Positions 8,763-17,930 of a stretch of 64,000 nucleotides of DNA are shown here, in pieces. The stretch is from positions 43,999-107,998 of the forward strand of contig NZ_JAUSTQ010000009.1 of assembly GCF_030812915.1 (NCBI RefSeq), in the 5' to 3' direction. The stretch comes from Alkalibacillus salilacus. GTDB lineage: Bacteria > Bacillota > Bacilli > Bacillales > Alkalibacillaceae. Position 1 is the first letter of the stretch; each line of letters opens with the position of its first letter. The notes under the pieces were generated by a model. That model was given only the letters and a program-made list of their open reading frames with translations, was not told the DNA's origin and searched no databases. The translations under genes were made by a program, and so were the position numbers.

Positions 8763-9422
8763 TTGACGGTATTACTCATCATAGTAGGTTTATTAATACT
8801 CATTTGTTGCTTTATGATCTTAACAAAATTGACGTTTCATCTAACCATTACATATGCACATAAACAACAAGATATTTTCATGAAAATGACTTGGATGAAC
8901 CAGGCAATTTTTAAGCGTACGATTCCACTTATTCAACTAGATGATCACCTATCGCTTAACATAGAAGAAAAGGATCAAATGTGGCACCAACCAACAAAAG
9001 AAAAGAAAAAACATTACTCAACAGATGACGTTAAAGAACAAGTCAGCCTTGTTAATCGAGTAGTCGATATCACTCAAGATGTGTTTCCGAGGATCAGGCG
9101 ATTGTTGAAAGATATGACGTTACACCATTTCTCTTGGTCGAGCGAAATAGGAATGAAAGCAGCTGACCATACAGCTGTGCTTGTAAGTATTACAAATGTT
9201 TTAAAAAGTGTTGGGTGTCGGACTTTAGCACAATTATTACAAAGCCAAGAACATTTGGAGTATCACGTAACACCTAACTATCAAAGAGCTTTGTTTAAAA
9301 CCCATTTTGAATGCATAATTTCAATTCGAATTAGCCATATTATTCGTAATGCTTTTTCGATAGTGTGGCAATATTATAAATTAAAGAGGTGGAATTCTAA
9401 TGAGCGAACATCCTATTCATAA
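8763..9422 (+). CDS. ytfI: DUF2953 membrane protein YtfI
   Basis: A 219-residue protein with one N-terminal transmembrane helix (about residues 2-19) and a polar domain that matches, by my recognition, the DUF2953 family (YtfI). It starts at TTG 8763 with AGGAG upstream, and its last 23 bases overlap the start of ytfJ, as in the B. subtilis ytfI-ytfJ pair. The family is tied to sporulation by gene neighbourhood; biochemical function is unknown. The assignment rests mainly on the neighbour and topology. Confidence 0.8.
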   Translation: MTVLLIIVGLLILICCFMILTKLTFHLTITYAHKQQDIFMKMTWMNQAIFKRTIPLIQLDDHLSLNIEEKDQMWHQPTKEKKKHYSTDDVKEQVSLVNRVVDITQDVFPRIRRLLKDMTLHHFSWSSEIGMKAADHTAVLVSITNVLKSVGCRTLAQLLQSQEHLEYHVTPNYQRALFKTHFECIISIRISHIIRNAFSIVWQYYKLKRWNSNERTSYS

Positions 9423-9831
9423 TATGATGGAAACAGCCATGGAAAGTTTAAAAGACATGATTGATGTGAATACGATTGTCGGTGATCCGATTGAAACACC
9501 TGATAAGTCAACTGTTATTCTTACCGTATCAAGAGTTGGTTTTGGGTTTGCTTCAGGAGGTAGTGAATTTCAAACATCATCGCAACAGCAAGACTCTCAA
9601 TCCCAGCAAGAACTGCCTTATGGTGGTGGTGCTGGTGGAGGTGTTTCTATTACACCGATTGCATTTTTGATTGTAAGAGCACATGATGTCCAAATGGTTC
9701 ATTTAGATGAAAATACACATATTGTTGAGAAATTGATTGATTTAGCACCACAAGCTGTGGAAAAAATCCAATCTTTATTTAATGAATCGAACCAGAATCA
9801 ACATTCACAATCAACCTCAACCCCTGAATAA
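9400..9831 (+). CDS. ytfJ: GerW-family sporulation protein YtfJ
   Basis: A 143-residue protein with the family features: N-terminal helix with MMETAMESLKDMIDVNTIVGDPIET, a central beta segment (VGFGFASGGSEF), a Gln/Ser-rich insert, then a glycine-rich GGGAGGGVSITPIAFLIV stretch. In B. subtilis YtfJ (GerW) is a forespore protein needed for normal germination through the GerA receptor. It overlaps ytfI and has its own AAAGAGGTGG. tpx, which I recall between ytfJ and ytxK in B. subtilis, is missing here. Confidence 0.92.
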   Translation: MSEHPIHNMMETAMESLKDMIDVNTIVGDPIETPDKSTVILTVSRVGFGFASGGSEFQTSSQQQDSQSQQELPYGGGAGGGVSITPIAFLIVRAHDVQMVHLDENTHIVEKLIDLAPQAVEKIQSLFNESNQNQHSQSTSTPE

Positions 9832-9901
9832 TTCTTTAACTGTCAAAGTCCTTTCATCTTTGCTAAAATAAGACTGTATTATGATTCACGGAGGGACTTT
9901 G

Positions 9902-10885
9902 ATGCAAGAACAAATTGACACGCTGTTCACATGGTTAGACGAAACAACAACCATCATTGAACAGGAAGAAAATACACCTTATATTGAAGCGTTAATTGCT
10001 TCAAGTAATTTATTATTTGAACAACAGGTGCCTGAAGATTTAGAACCTAATTATCGTCAAAAATTAGTTGATCAAGTGAATAATGTTCAATTTGATCAAT
10101 TTGATAAAGAAGCGCGACGTAAGGCTATGCAATTAGCTATTTTAAAAGGAATGAAAGGTGCTACTCAACAGCATCATTACATCACTCCGGATACGATTGG
10201 TGTATTTATTGGTTATTTAATTAATAAATTTATGGATGATGAGACTTCATATCGATTATTTGATCCAGCGGCAGGCTCAAGTAATTTGTTATTAACTATT
10301 TTAAACCAACAAGATCATCTGGATGTTGAAGCGTTTGGAAGTGAAGTTGATCCAACACTTATTCGCTTAGCTTTTAATAATACGAATTTACAAGAACGTG
10401 AAATCGAGTTTTTCCATCAAGACAGTCTAAAACCAATTTTATTAGAGCCTGTCGATGTGATTGCTTCAGATTTACCAGTCGGTTATTACCCTGATGACGA
10501 TACGGCCAGTTCTTACGAATTAAAAGCAGAAGAAGGGGAACATTCCTTTGCTCACCATTTATTTATCGAACAAAGTTTAAAATATGTGAAAGAAGCAGGT
10601 TATCTATTTTTTGTTGTGCCTAGCTTCTTATTTGCTAGTGAACAGAAAGATGCTTTGCAGTCGTTTCTAAAAGAAAACGCACATATAGTGGGCGTTTTAG
10701 AATTACCGGAATCCATGTTTAAAGATGAGAAGTTCAAGCGAAGCATTTTAGTTTTACAGAAAAAAGGAGAAGCAACACGGGATCCAAATAAAGTGATGTT
10801 AGCGCAATTACCATCCTTTAAAGATGTAGAAGGAACCAATAATGTCATTCAACAGATTGATGAATGGTTCCAAAACGATCGATAA
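9902..10885 (+). CDS. ytxK: Class I SAM-dependent methyltransferase YtxK (N6-adenine type fold)
   Basis: A 327-residue protein related to the N6-adenine DNA methylase HsdM-like domain. The SAM-binding motif FDPAAGSSNLLLTIL is near residue 120 and the catalytic loop reads SDLPVGYYP in place of the usual NPPY. That altered loop occurs in YtxK proteins, so a true DNA adenine methyltransferase activity is uncertain. ATG 9902 is preceded by GGAGGG; an earlier ATG at 9881 lies upstream of that Shine-Dalgarno and was rejected. It is followed closely by an EcsC-family gene rather than ackA. No restriction gene is nearby. Confidence 0.88.
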   Translation: MQEQIDTLFTWLDETTTIIEQEENTPYIEALIASSNLLFEQQVPEDLEPNYRQKLVDQVNNVQFDQFDKEARRKAMQLAILKGMKGATQQHHYITPDTIGVFIGYLINKFMDDETSYRLFDPAAGSSNLLLTILNQQDHLDVEAFGSEVDPTLIRLAFNNTNLQEREIEFFHQDSLKPILLEPVDVIASDLPVGYYPDDDTASSYELKAEEGEHSFAHHLFIEQSLKYVKEAGYLFFVVPSFLFASEQKDALQSFLKENAHIVGVLELPESMFKDEKFKRSILVLQKKGEATRDPNKVMLAQLPSFKDVEGTNNVIQQIDEWFQNDR

Positions 10886-10899
10886 AAGGAGCTGTGTTC

Positions 10900-11715
10900 A
10901 TGGGAGAGGAACGCGTTTTAGTCGATTTGTCACGTTGGGAAGAGGATTTGGCTTCTTATGTTTCAAATGATTTTGAGAAAATGTATGAATTGTGGGTGCA
11001 AGATCAGTTTCAAAAACTACCTAAGCATGTGCAACAACGTTTTTTTAACGGTGTGGATCAATGGTTAATTTATACTTATACCTTCCTTCAAGGAACGCAA
11101 ATGCAACAGGATGCTTATGACCGATTATTGCAAATTGGCCGTACGTATGATGAAACAATCAATACGGTTGAAGATTTGAGCCGATTATCAATTGAGAAAC
11201 AAACTTATCTCGCTAACCAGCACGTCGCTAAAAACCGTTTATACTCCTTCGTCCAAGGTGGTATGGCTGGTTCTGGTGGTTGGTTTTTATTAGGTGTTGA
11301 TATTCCATTAATGGTGGGGTTAAATTTACGAACCATTCAATTAATCGGTACGAGTTTTGGGTATAATATGCATAACCCGATCGAAATGCTATTGGCGCTA
11401 AAAGTGTTTCATGCCGGGGCTTTACCGAAGCGATTGCGCTATGAAGCTTGGCAGGAATTAAAGGGAAATGTAAATGAATATGACTCGTTTATGGGTGAAC
11501 ACGAGGAATTAACGAATCCGACATGGGCAGAACAACCGTTAAAGTCCATATTTAAAACGTTAGTGATTGTGTTATCTCGTAGGAAAATGATACAGGGCTT
11601 ACCAATAGTAAGCGTAGGAATTGGAGCAACTATAAATTATAAAACAGCTAAGGATGTCAGTGATTTTGCAACACGATTTTATCAATATCGTTCCATTCAA
11701 TCTTCCAATAAATAA
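10900..11715 (+). CDS. EcsC-family protein
   Basis: A 271-residue protein whose central part (GGMAGSGGWFLLGVDIPLMVGLNLRTI is cited here only in part: GGWFLLGVDIPLMVG) and following helix match the EcsC protein family. The middle is hydrophobic, suggesting peripheral or partial membrane association. EcsC is named for its place beside the EcsAB ABC transporter, but no transporter is next to this copy. ATG 10900 follows AAAGGAGC; the gene starts 14 bp after ytxK and is likely cotranscribed with it. It occupies the position where ackA follows ytxK in B. subtilis. Molecular function is unknown. Confidence 0.85.
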   Translation: MGEERVLVDLSRWEEDLASYVSNDFEKMYELWVQDQFQKLPKHVQQRFFNGVDQWLIYTYTFLQGTQMQQDAYDRLLQIGRTYDETINTVEDLSRLSIEKQTYLANQHVAKNRLYSFVQGGMAGSGGWFLLGVDIPLMVGLNLRTIQLIGTSFGYNMHNPIEMLLALKVFHAGALPKRLRYEAWQELKGNVNEYDSFMGEHEELTNPTWAEQPLKSIFKTLVIVLSRRKMIQGLPIVSVGIGATINYKTAKDVSDFATRFYQYRSIQSSNK

Positions 11716-11745
11716 AGGTGACCATTAGATGGTCACCTTTATTTA
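11711..11745. terminator. Bidirectional terminator between EcsC gene and usp
   Basis: A perfect 15-bp stem (AATAAAGGTGACCAT / ATGGTCACCTTTATT) with a TAG loop and T-rich ends on both strands, shared by two convergent genes. Confidence 0.9.
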
Positions 11746-12189
11746 TTCATCTTCAGGTCTTACAACCAAAACGTCTACTTTCGAATAACGGGTAATGTGT
11801 TCTGATACACTGCCGATAAAGAAACGTTCGACTGTGTTCATTCCTGTTGCTCCACAGATAATTAGATCAGCATTGTATTTTGGTGCTACTTCTTTTGCAA
11901 TTTTAACTTTAGGTGAACCGTGTTCGAGGTCAGTCACGACGTTTTCAACACCTTCATCTTCTGCACGATTTTGATAAGTTCTTAGCAATTCCCAAGCATC
12001 ATTTTGTACCCGCTCTGATACACTACGGTCGTATGCTTCAATTGTGGAATAAACGCGTGTATCGACTACATGTGAAATGATGAGTGTAGCATTATTTCGT
12101 TTAGCAATACTAATTGCTTTTTGAAAGGCAAAATCGGATGCTTTAGATCCATCTACAGCAATCACGACATCATGATATTCGAAAGCCAT
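11743..12189 (-). CDS. Universal stress protein (UspA family)
   Basis: A 148-residue single Usp domain. It opens with the VVIAVDGSKASDFAFQKA segment and carries the ATP-binding signature G-x2-G-x9-G-S as GATGMNTVERFFIGS near residues 114-128, so it is predicted to bind ATP. The exact role is unknown; such proteins are typically induced in stationary phase or stress. The ATG is preceded by AAGGAGGGG on the minus strand. It is convergent with the EcsC-family gene and divergent from the SDR gene. Confidence 0.93.
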   Translation of the reverse strand: MAFEYHDVVIAVDGSKASDFAFQKAISIAKRNNATLIISHVVDTRVYSTIEAYDRSVSERVQNDAWELLRTYQNRAEDEGVENVVTDLEHGSPKVKIAKEVAPKYNADLIICGATGMNTVERFFIGSVSEHITRYSKVDVLVVRPEDE

Positions 12190-12341
12190 ATGACCCCTCC
12201 TTATTTCTACTTATATTATACCATAAATATCAGAATATTCATACTCGTATAAGACGTTGATTTATCGTTTACTTTATTCATTTTATAGGGGAAACATGGT
12301 AAAATTGGATTAGAGATGATGTAATGATAGGAGTTCTAGAT

Positions 12342-13103
12342 ATGAGACATGTCATTGTAACAGCTGGAACAAAAGGATTAGGACGAAAAATGACAGAGTA
12401 TTTTCTCTCGCTAGGTTATAGTGTAACAGCAACTTATCGAACGGATGCTGAAAGAGCAAACGAACTGATCCAAACTTTTGAAGAAGAACAAGATCGCTTA
12501 CAAGTTGTTTATCTTGATACGATGAACGTTTCGTCAATTCGTTTAGCCGTTAATCAAGCCTATGAGCGGTTTGGTCGCATTGATTGCTTAGTTAGTAATG
12601 CTGGGCCGTATATTTTTGAGCGTAAGAAATTGTTTGATTATACCGAAGATGAATGGCATGAGATGGTCCGTGGTAATTTAGATGCGTCTTTTTATTTACT
12701 TAAAAATGTACTGCCGATTATGCGAGAACAGAAATTTGGCAGAGTGATCTTTCTTGGATTTCAAGGTGTCGATTATAGTTCAGGGTGGATTTATCGCTCA
12801 GCGTTCGCTTCAGCCAAGGTAGGATTAGCTTCATTAATGAAGACTGTTGCATTGGAAGAAGCAGAAAACCAAATCACAGCGAATATGATTGCACCTGGTA
12901 AAATAGTTAATGAAATGAAAGAAGCAGATATCGTGGCTAGTCGTGATATAGTAGACACAGAAACACCAATAGGACGACCTGGAACTGGTGAGGATATTGC
13001 GAGAACTGTCGCTTATTTATGCGACGATCAATCAGATATGATTACTGGTACTGTGATCGAAGTAACTGGTGGATTAGACGTTATTCATAAGCATTTATCT
13101 TGA
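12342..13103 (+). CDS. SDR-fold oxidoreductase-like protein lacking the catalytic Ser and Tyr
   Basis: A 253-residue Rossmann protein of the short-chain dehydrogenase/reductase family. The cofactor motif TAGTKGLG (residues 7-14), SNAG (85-88) and the C-terminal TGTVIEVTGG are all present. Where the family carries YxxxK, this protein has F155-A-S-A-K159, and the usual catalytic Ser is replaced by residues around G139-F140. Cofactor binding looks intact but classical reductase catalysis is doubtful. It resembles B. subtilis YtkK in type. ATG 12342 follows GATAGGAG; the upstream ATG at 12324 overlaps the Shine-Dalgarno and was not used. It is divergent from usp and precedes ald. Confidence 0.85.
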   Translation: MRHVIVTAGTKGLGRKMTEYFLSLGYSVTATYRTDAERANELIQTFEEEQDRLQVVYLDTMNVSSIRLAVNQAYERFGRIDCLVSNAGPYIFERKKLFDYTEDEWHEMVRGNLDASFYLLKNVLPIMREQKFGRVIFLGFQGVDYSSGWIYRSAFASAKVGLASLMKTVALEEAENQITANMIAPGKIVNEMKEADIVASRDIVDTETPIGRPGTGEDIARTVAYLCDDQSDMITGTVIEVTGGLDVIHKHLS

Positions 13104-13116
13104 TGATACTAAAAAT

Positions 13117-13149
13117 ATGTAATCCATGTTATAGTTAAATCGGTTACAT
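13117..13149. promoter_or_regulatory. Inverted half-sites upstream of ald
   Basis: ATGTAATCC (13117-13125) and GGTTACAT (13142-13149) form an imperfect inverted repeat about 32 bp before the ald ATG. A regulator site is possible; no regulator is identified. Confidence 0.3.
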
Positions 13150-13180
13150 AATTATAAGAACCAATATAGGAGGTTTAGTT

Positions 13181-14293
13181 ATGAAAATTGGCGTACCCAA
13201 GGAGATTAAAAACAATGAAAATCGAGTTGCGCTTACACCTGCAGGGGTTATGACGCTTCAAGAAGCGGGTCATGATTTATTTGTAGAAACACAAGCAGGA
13301 GAAGGTTCTGGTTTCACAGATGATCAATATCGTGAAGCGGGTGCTACGGTTGTAGATTCTGCTAATGAAACTTGGAAGCAAGAAATGGTGATGAAGGTTA
13401 AGGAGCCGCTACCAGAAGAATATGATTATTTTTATGAAGGACTTATATTATTTACTTATTTACATTTAGCGGCAGAACCTGAATTAACTCAAGCTTTAAT
13501 TGAACATAAAGTGACAGGCATTGCTTATGAAACAGTTGAATCTGATCAAGGCACACTACCATTATTAACGCCTATGAGTGAAGTGGCTGGTCGTATGGCT
13601 TCGCAAATCGGTGCTCAATTCTTAGAGAAAACACGTGGAGGAAAAGGTGTCTTATTAAGCGGTATTCCAGGTGTGGAACGTAGTAAAGTTACGGTTATTG
13701 GTGGTGGTGTCGTAGGTACCAATGCTGCCAAAATAGCAGTAGGCTTAGGTGCTGATGTCACAATTGTTGATTTAAGCCCGAACCGTTTACGTGAATTAGA
13801 TGACTTATTTGGTAATCAAATTAATACAGTTATGTCTAATCCGTTAAATATCGAACAACAAGTTAAACAGTCTGATTTATTAATCGGTGCTGTACTGATT
13901 CCTGGTGCTAAAGCGCCTAAATTAGTCACAGAAGACATGGTCAAACAAATGACAGATGGCTCTGTTATCGTTGATGTGGCAATTGACCAAGGTGGTATTG
14001 TTGAAACGGTTGATCACATTACGACACATGATAACCCAACTTATGATCGCCATGGTGTCCGACATTATGCGGTTGCGAATATGCCAGGAGCTGTTCCTCG
14101 GACATCAACTATTGGATTAACCAATGTCACAGTGCCATATGCTTTACAGCTTGCTAATAAAGGTTATCAAGAAGCGGTACAAGATAACCCTCAATTAGCT
14201 AAAGGTGTTAATACCTTGAAAGGTCATGTGACTTATAAAGCTGTTGCCGATGCACATGGAATGGACTTCTATGATCTAACAAATTTAATTTAA
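13181..14293 (+). CDS. ald: Alanine dehydrogenase
   Basis: A 370-residue enzyme beginning [20 protein letters not shown], the alanine dehydrogenase/PNT N-terminal signature, with the NAD-binding [17 protein letters not shown] near residue 175 and the late [16 protein letters not shown] motif. It catalyses reversible NAD-dependent deamination of L-alanine to pyruvate and ammonia. Bacillus uses it for growth on alanine and for normal sporulation. It has a good AGGAGG and is monocistronic, ending at a strong terminator. Confidence 0.97.
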   Translation: MKIGVPKEIKNNENRVALTPAGVMTLQEAGHDLFVETQAGEGSGFTDDQYREAGATVVDSANETWKQEMVMKVKEPLPEEYDYFYEGLILFTYLHLAAEPELTQALIEHKVTGIAYETVESDQGTLPLLTPMSEVAGRMASQIGAQFLEKTRGGKGVLLSGIPGVERSKVTVIGGGVVGTNAAKIAVGLGADVTIVDLSPNRLRELDDLFGNQINTVMSNPLNIEQQVKQSDLLIGAVLIPGAKAPKLVTEDMVKQMTDGSVIVDVAIDQGGIVETVDHITTHDNPTYDRHGVRHYAVANMPGAVPRTSTIGLTNVTVPYALQLANKGYQEAVQDNPQLAKGVNTLKGHVTYKAVADAHGMDFYDLTNLI

Positions 14294-14327
14294 AGCTTAT
14301 TTCCTTAAATAATTAATAGTCACGAAT

Positions 14328-14373
14328 AAACCCGGATGACTCCTGATCATAATAGGAGCTCATCCGGGTTTTT
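14328..14373 (+). terminator. Terminator after ald
   Basis: AAACCCGGATGACTCCT pairs with AGGAGCTCATCCGGGTTT, followed by further T residues. It lies between the convergent ald and M24 peptidase genes. Confidence 0.9.
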
Positions 14374-14398
14374 AGCTGAATAATTATTTTACAATGTT

Positions 14399-15496
14399 TT
14401 ATGAAATGATTTGCAAGTCTTTAGGATATTGAGTTAAAACTAGTGGACCGTCCTCCGTCATATAAATATCATCCTCAATTCTGACACCACCAACGTTAGG
14501 CTGGTAAATCCCTGGTTCGATCGTAAATGTCATACCAGCTTGTAATGGATTTTGATTGTTCGATGCCATCGAAGGAAATTCGTGAACGTCAATTCCGATG
14601 CCGTGACCAATTCTGTGGGTAAAATAGTCGCCATAGCCTGCGTCATCAATAGTGGAACGTGCTGCTCGGTCAATTTCACCTAATGGTGTCCCTAGTTGAC
14701 ATGTTTCAATCGCTCGTTTTTCCGCTTCTAAAACAGTTTGATACACAGCTTGTTGCTCATTCGTTATATTGCCCACAGCTACTGTCCGGGTAATGTCAGA
14801 GCAATAGCCATTATAAACAACACCTAGGTCCATTAAGACAAAATCACCGTTTTCAATCGGCTTAGTGCTCGGTGTCCCATGTGGTGACGCTGTTTTTTCA
14901 CCTGATAGGACGAGCGTGGAAAATGACATATCACGTATGCCTTTTTGTTTTAAAGCATATTCGACTTCTGCAATGATTTCTAATTCTGTTTTGCCTGGTT
15001 GAATATGGTGGACCGCCGTTTCAATAGCAAAATCAGCATAACGAGCAGCTTCTTGAAGCGCTTTTAGTTCTGATTCATCTTTGATAACACGAATTTGATT
15101 AAGTAATTGTTGCCCGTGGTAAACGTCACTTGCTTGTGTGAGGTTAAGGATGTTCTGATAACGCGAAACATTTAGATGATCTTCTTCAATAGCTAAATGC
15201 TTCGGTAATTCACCTGTTGATGTGAGCCATATTTTAATTTTGTCCCAAGGGTCTTCGTGATCGAAGTATGTAATAATATCGTTTTGCCAAGATGTGCGAC
15301 GAATATCTTCCATTTCTAATGCTGGTGCTACGATTGCTTGACGCCCATTTGTATCAACATAGACAGCAATTAAACGCTCGTGAGCTTCAGCGTATAAGCC
15401 ACTGTAATAAAATACATTATCTTTAGATGTCATAAACATACTATCTAAATTTCGTTCTCTTAAAGCTTCGGTTAATTGATCTAATCGTTGATTCAA
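14399..15496 (-). CDS. M24-family Xaa-Pro peptidase
   Basis: A 365-residue protein with an N-terminal creatinase/prolidase domain (about 1-130) and a C-terminal pita-bread metallopeptidase domain. The five metal ligands can be read as D223 and D234 (LMDLGVVYNGYCSDITRT), H298 (RIGHGIG), E327 (FTIEPGI) and E341 (VRIEDD). It should cleave peptides with proline in the second position (dipeptidase or aminopeptidase P). TTG 15496 was chosen because AGAGGTGAT lies in front of it; the GTG nine bases earlier overlaps that site. It is a lone gene convergent with ald, with repeat B upstream. Confidence 0.92.
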   Translation of the reverse strand: MNQRLDQLTEALRERNLDSMFMTSKDNVFYYSGLYAEAHERLIAVYVDTNGRQAIVAPALEMEDIRRTSWQNDIITYFDHEDPWDKIKIWLTSTGELPKHLAIEEDHLNVSRYQNILNLTQASDVYHGQQLLNQIRVIKDESELKALQEAARYADFAIETAVHHIQPGKTELEIIAEVEYALKQKGIRDMSFSTLVLSGEKTASPHGTPSTKPIENGDFVLMDLGVVYNGYCSDITRTVAVGNITNEQQAVYQTVLEAEKRAIETCQLGTPLGEIDRAARSTIDDAGYGDYFTHRIGHGIGIDVHEFPSMASNNQNPLQAGMTFTIEPGIYQPNVGGVRIEDDIYMTEDGPLVLTQYPKDLQIIS

Positions 15497-15588
15497 GTTA
15501 ATCACCTCTAAAAATTATAGTCTCTATGTGTTATCTTAAAGGATAACGGGTAATAAATGAATGGTGAAGTAATAATTTTATTTGGCTC

Positions 15589-15783
15589 TGTTAAAACTTA
15601 GTATTATTTTATAATACATTTATAAGTTTATAGTTGTTGAATTGTGAGAAGCGAAGGTGGCGACTCCTGTGGGAACAGCACGCGTCTCGAGACCCCGCAG
15701 GTCGTGCCTTTTGGCCGAGGAGGCTCGAGCCGTGCCCACGGAAAGCGTCCACCGAAAGCGGATCACAATATCAACAACGGACA
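15589..15783 (+). repeat. Foldback repeat, short form (copy B)
   Basis: The core at 15633-15778 matches copies A and D closely (starts GTTGTTGAATTGTGAGAAGC, ends ATATCAACAAC). The left outer end TGTTAAAA (15589) is kept, but the right flank diverges after the GGAC that follows the core. It fills most of the divergent region between the M24 peptidase and the UPF0173 hydrolase, ending about 45 bp before the latter's ATG, so it may lie in its promoter or 5' untranslated region. Confidence 0.9.
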
Positions 15784-15825
15784 AGATCAGAGTCTAAAAT
15801 CGAAACACATAGGAGGGCATAACAT

Positions 15826-16506
15826 ATGAAAGTAAGTTATCATGGACATTCTGTTGTAAAGGTTGTAACAGACGAGCACACCATTTTAATTGATCCATTT
15901 ATTTCTGGAAATGATAATTGCGATTTAAACGCTGAAGGTATGAAAGCTGATGTGATTTTATTAACCCATGGTCATAATGATCACGTCGGTGACACAGAAC
16001 AAATTGCCAAAGAGAATGATGCACAAATTGTTGCACCGTTTGAATTGGCAACGTATCTTGGGAATAAAGGATTAAATGCCCATCCAATGCATATTGGTGG
16101 AGGACATCAATTTGATTTTGGATATGTGAAGCTAACACAAGCGTTCCACGGCTCTGCTTATACAGAAGAAGATGGCACCATTGTATATACGGGTATGCCA
16201 GCTGGCTTATTATTAACGATTGATGGAAAAACCATTTATCATGCTGGTGATACTGGGTTATTCTCAGACATGAAGTTAATTGGTGAGTTTAATGATATTG
16301 ATTTAGCATTCTTACCAATTGGAGATAACTTTACGATGGGGCCTGACGATGCACGATTAGCAGCTGAATGGATTAATGCAGCCCGTGTTGTACCTATTCA
16401 CTACAATACATTCCCATTAATTAATCAAGATGGAGAAGCATTTGCGAACTCCTTGCCACAAAACGTTGGTTATGTCATGAAACCCGGTGACGCATTAGAC
16501 TTATAA
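15826..16506 (+). CDS. ytkL: Metal-dependent hydrolase, UPF0173 (YtkL)
   Basis: A 226-residue metallo-beta-lactamase-fold protein. The signature [10 protein letters not shown] gives H48, H50, D52 and H53, and HAGDT near residue 145 supplies further ligands. This is the UPF0173/YtkL group; its physiological substrate is unknown. AGGAGGG precedes the ATG. It is followed by YtoI as in B. subtilis, separated by 119 bp, so it may be a separate unit. Repeat B directly upstream is unusual and may influence expression. Confidence 0.93.
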   Translation: MKVSYHGHSVVKVVTDEHTILIDPFISGNDNCDLNAEGMKADVILLTHGHNDHVGDTEQIAKENDAQIVAPFELATYLGNKGLNAHPMHIGGGHQFDFGYVKLTQAFHGSAYTEEDGTIVYTGMPAGLLLTIDGKTIYHAGDTGLFSDMKLIGEFNDIDLAFLPIGDNFTMGPDDARLAAEWINAARVVPIHYNTFPLINQDGEAFANSLPQNVGYVMKPGDALDL

Positions 16507-16625
16507 AGAAATTGTAAGCAGTCGATCTGATATCGGCTGCTTATTTTAGTTTATACGCTTAATTGCTGAATATCTGGCAAACAGGTATAATAAATCTATA
16601 TGATCATAGAGAATTAGGTGAGTCG

Positions 16626-17930
16626 ATGAGCACTAAACATGAACAGATATTAAATTACATAGAAACGTTGTCGGTTGGATCGAAAATATCCGTACGTGCC
16701 ATTGCAAAGGAACTCGATGTCAGTGAAGGTACGGCCTACCGTGCGATTAAAGAAGCTCAAACAACAGGGCTTGTCAGCACAATCGAACGAGTTGGGACCA
16801 TCCGCATTGAACAGAAACGCAAAGAAAATATTGAAAAATTAACATTCGCTGAAGTGATTAATATTATTGATGGTCAAGTGTTAGGGGGCCGTACAGGTCT
16901 ACACAAAACCTTGAATAAATTTGTCATCGGAGCTATGAAACTTGAAGCTATGATGAAGTATACTGAGAAGGGAAGTTTATTAATTGTCGGTAACCGTGTT
17001 AAAGCACAGGAGAAGGCTTTGAACGCGGGTGCGGCTATTTTAATTACAGGAGGATTCGATACAACAGACTATGTCAAAAATTTAGCTGATCGCTATGAAC
17101 TTCCGGTTATTTCGTGCTCTTATGATACGTTCACTGTGGCAGCTATGATTAACCGAGCCATATATGATCAACTCATTAAAAAGGAAATTGTTATTGTAGA
17201 TGATATTTATACACCTGTTGAAGAAACTCGAGTATTATATGAAGATGATCTCGTGTCAGCATGGCATGCCTTGTACGATCAAACAAAACACAGCAGGTAC
17301 CCTGTTTTAAATCGAAACAATCAAGTAGTAGGTGTCGTGACATCGAAAGATATTATAAATAAACGAATTGATTTAAAAATCGAAAAAGTAATGGCTAAAA
17401 AGCCGATCGTAGCAAAAGTCTCAACGTCTTTAGCGAGTGCTGCTCATACCATGGTGTGGCAAGGAATCGAAATGATGCCAGTCGTAGATGACGCTGACAC
17501 TTTTAAAGGAGTCATCAGTCGACAAGATGTGATTAAAGGATTACAAAGTAGCCAGAGACAACCACAAATTGGAGAAACCATTGATGACTTAATTCATAAG
17601 CAATTACAATCCGATGATGCGTCCAATCAGTTCGTAACAGAAGTCACGCCGCAAATGACAAATCAAATCGGGACATTATCATATGGCGTTTTCGCATCAT
17701 TAGTTACGGAGGCTTGTAACCAAACCTTGAAAAAAGAAAAAACAGGAGACATGGTAATAGAAAATTTATCAATCTTCTTCATGAAACCTGTTCAGATTGG
17801 CGCTATATTAACTGTGACCCCAGAAATTCTTGAATTAGGTCGGAAGTTTGCCAAGATAGACGTGCAAATATTCTCTGACCAAGAATTAGTGAGTAAAGCC
17901 ATGGTTATGACGCAATTGATCAATCGTTAG
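16626..17930 (+). CDS. ytoI: CBS/DRTGG/hotdog regulatory protein YtoI
   Basis: A 434-residue multidomain protein close in size to B. subtilis YtoI. In order: winged helix-turn-helix (about 1-62, VRAIAKELDVSEGTAYRAIKE), DRTGG domain (about 70-175), a tandem CBS pair (about 190-305) and a C-terminal hotdog thioesterase-like domain (about 325-434). The layout suggests a DNA-binding or enzyme-controlling sensor of adenine nucleotides and acyl-CoA; no target is known. ATG 16626 is preceded by a modest TAGGTGAG; a longer reading from 16563 lacks a Shine-Dalgarno. The stop overlaps that of convergent ytpI by four bases. Confidence 0.9.
   Translation: MSTKHEQILNYIETLSVGSKISVRAIAKELDVSEGTAYRAIKEAQTTGLVSTIERVGTIRIEQKRKENIEKLTFAEVINIIDGQVLGGRTGLHKTLNKFVIGAMKLEAMMKYTEKGSLLIVGNRVKAQEKALNAGAAILITGGFDTTDYVKNLADRYELPVISCSYDTFTVAAMINRAIYDQLIKKEIVIVDDIYTPVEETRVLYEDDLVSAWHALYDQTKHSRYPVLNRNNQVVGVVTSKDIINKRIDLKIEKVMAKKPIVAKVSTSLASAAHTMVWQGIEMMPVVDDADTFKGVISRQDVIKGLQSSQRQPQIGETIDDLIHKQLQSDDASNQFVTEVTPQMTNQIGTLSYGVFASLVTEACNQTLKKEKTGDMVIENLSIFFMKPVQIGAILTVTPEILELGRKFAKIDVQIFSDQELVSKAMVMTQLINR

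Noticed and set aside
15634..15829. Open reading frames inside the foldback repeats (also near 42850, 51699 and 58681-58927)
   Set aside because: They exist in several frames and on both strands of the same repeat, start in the repeat ends, have no ribosome-binding site, and their sequence is dictated by the hairpin. They are likely sources of spurious 'hypothetical protein' calls.
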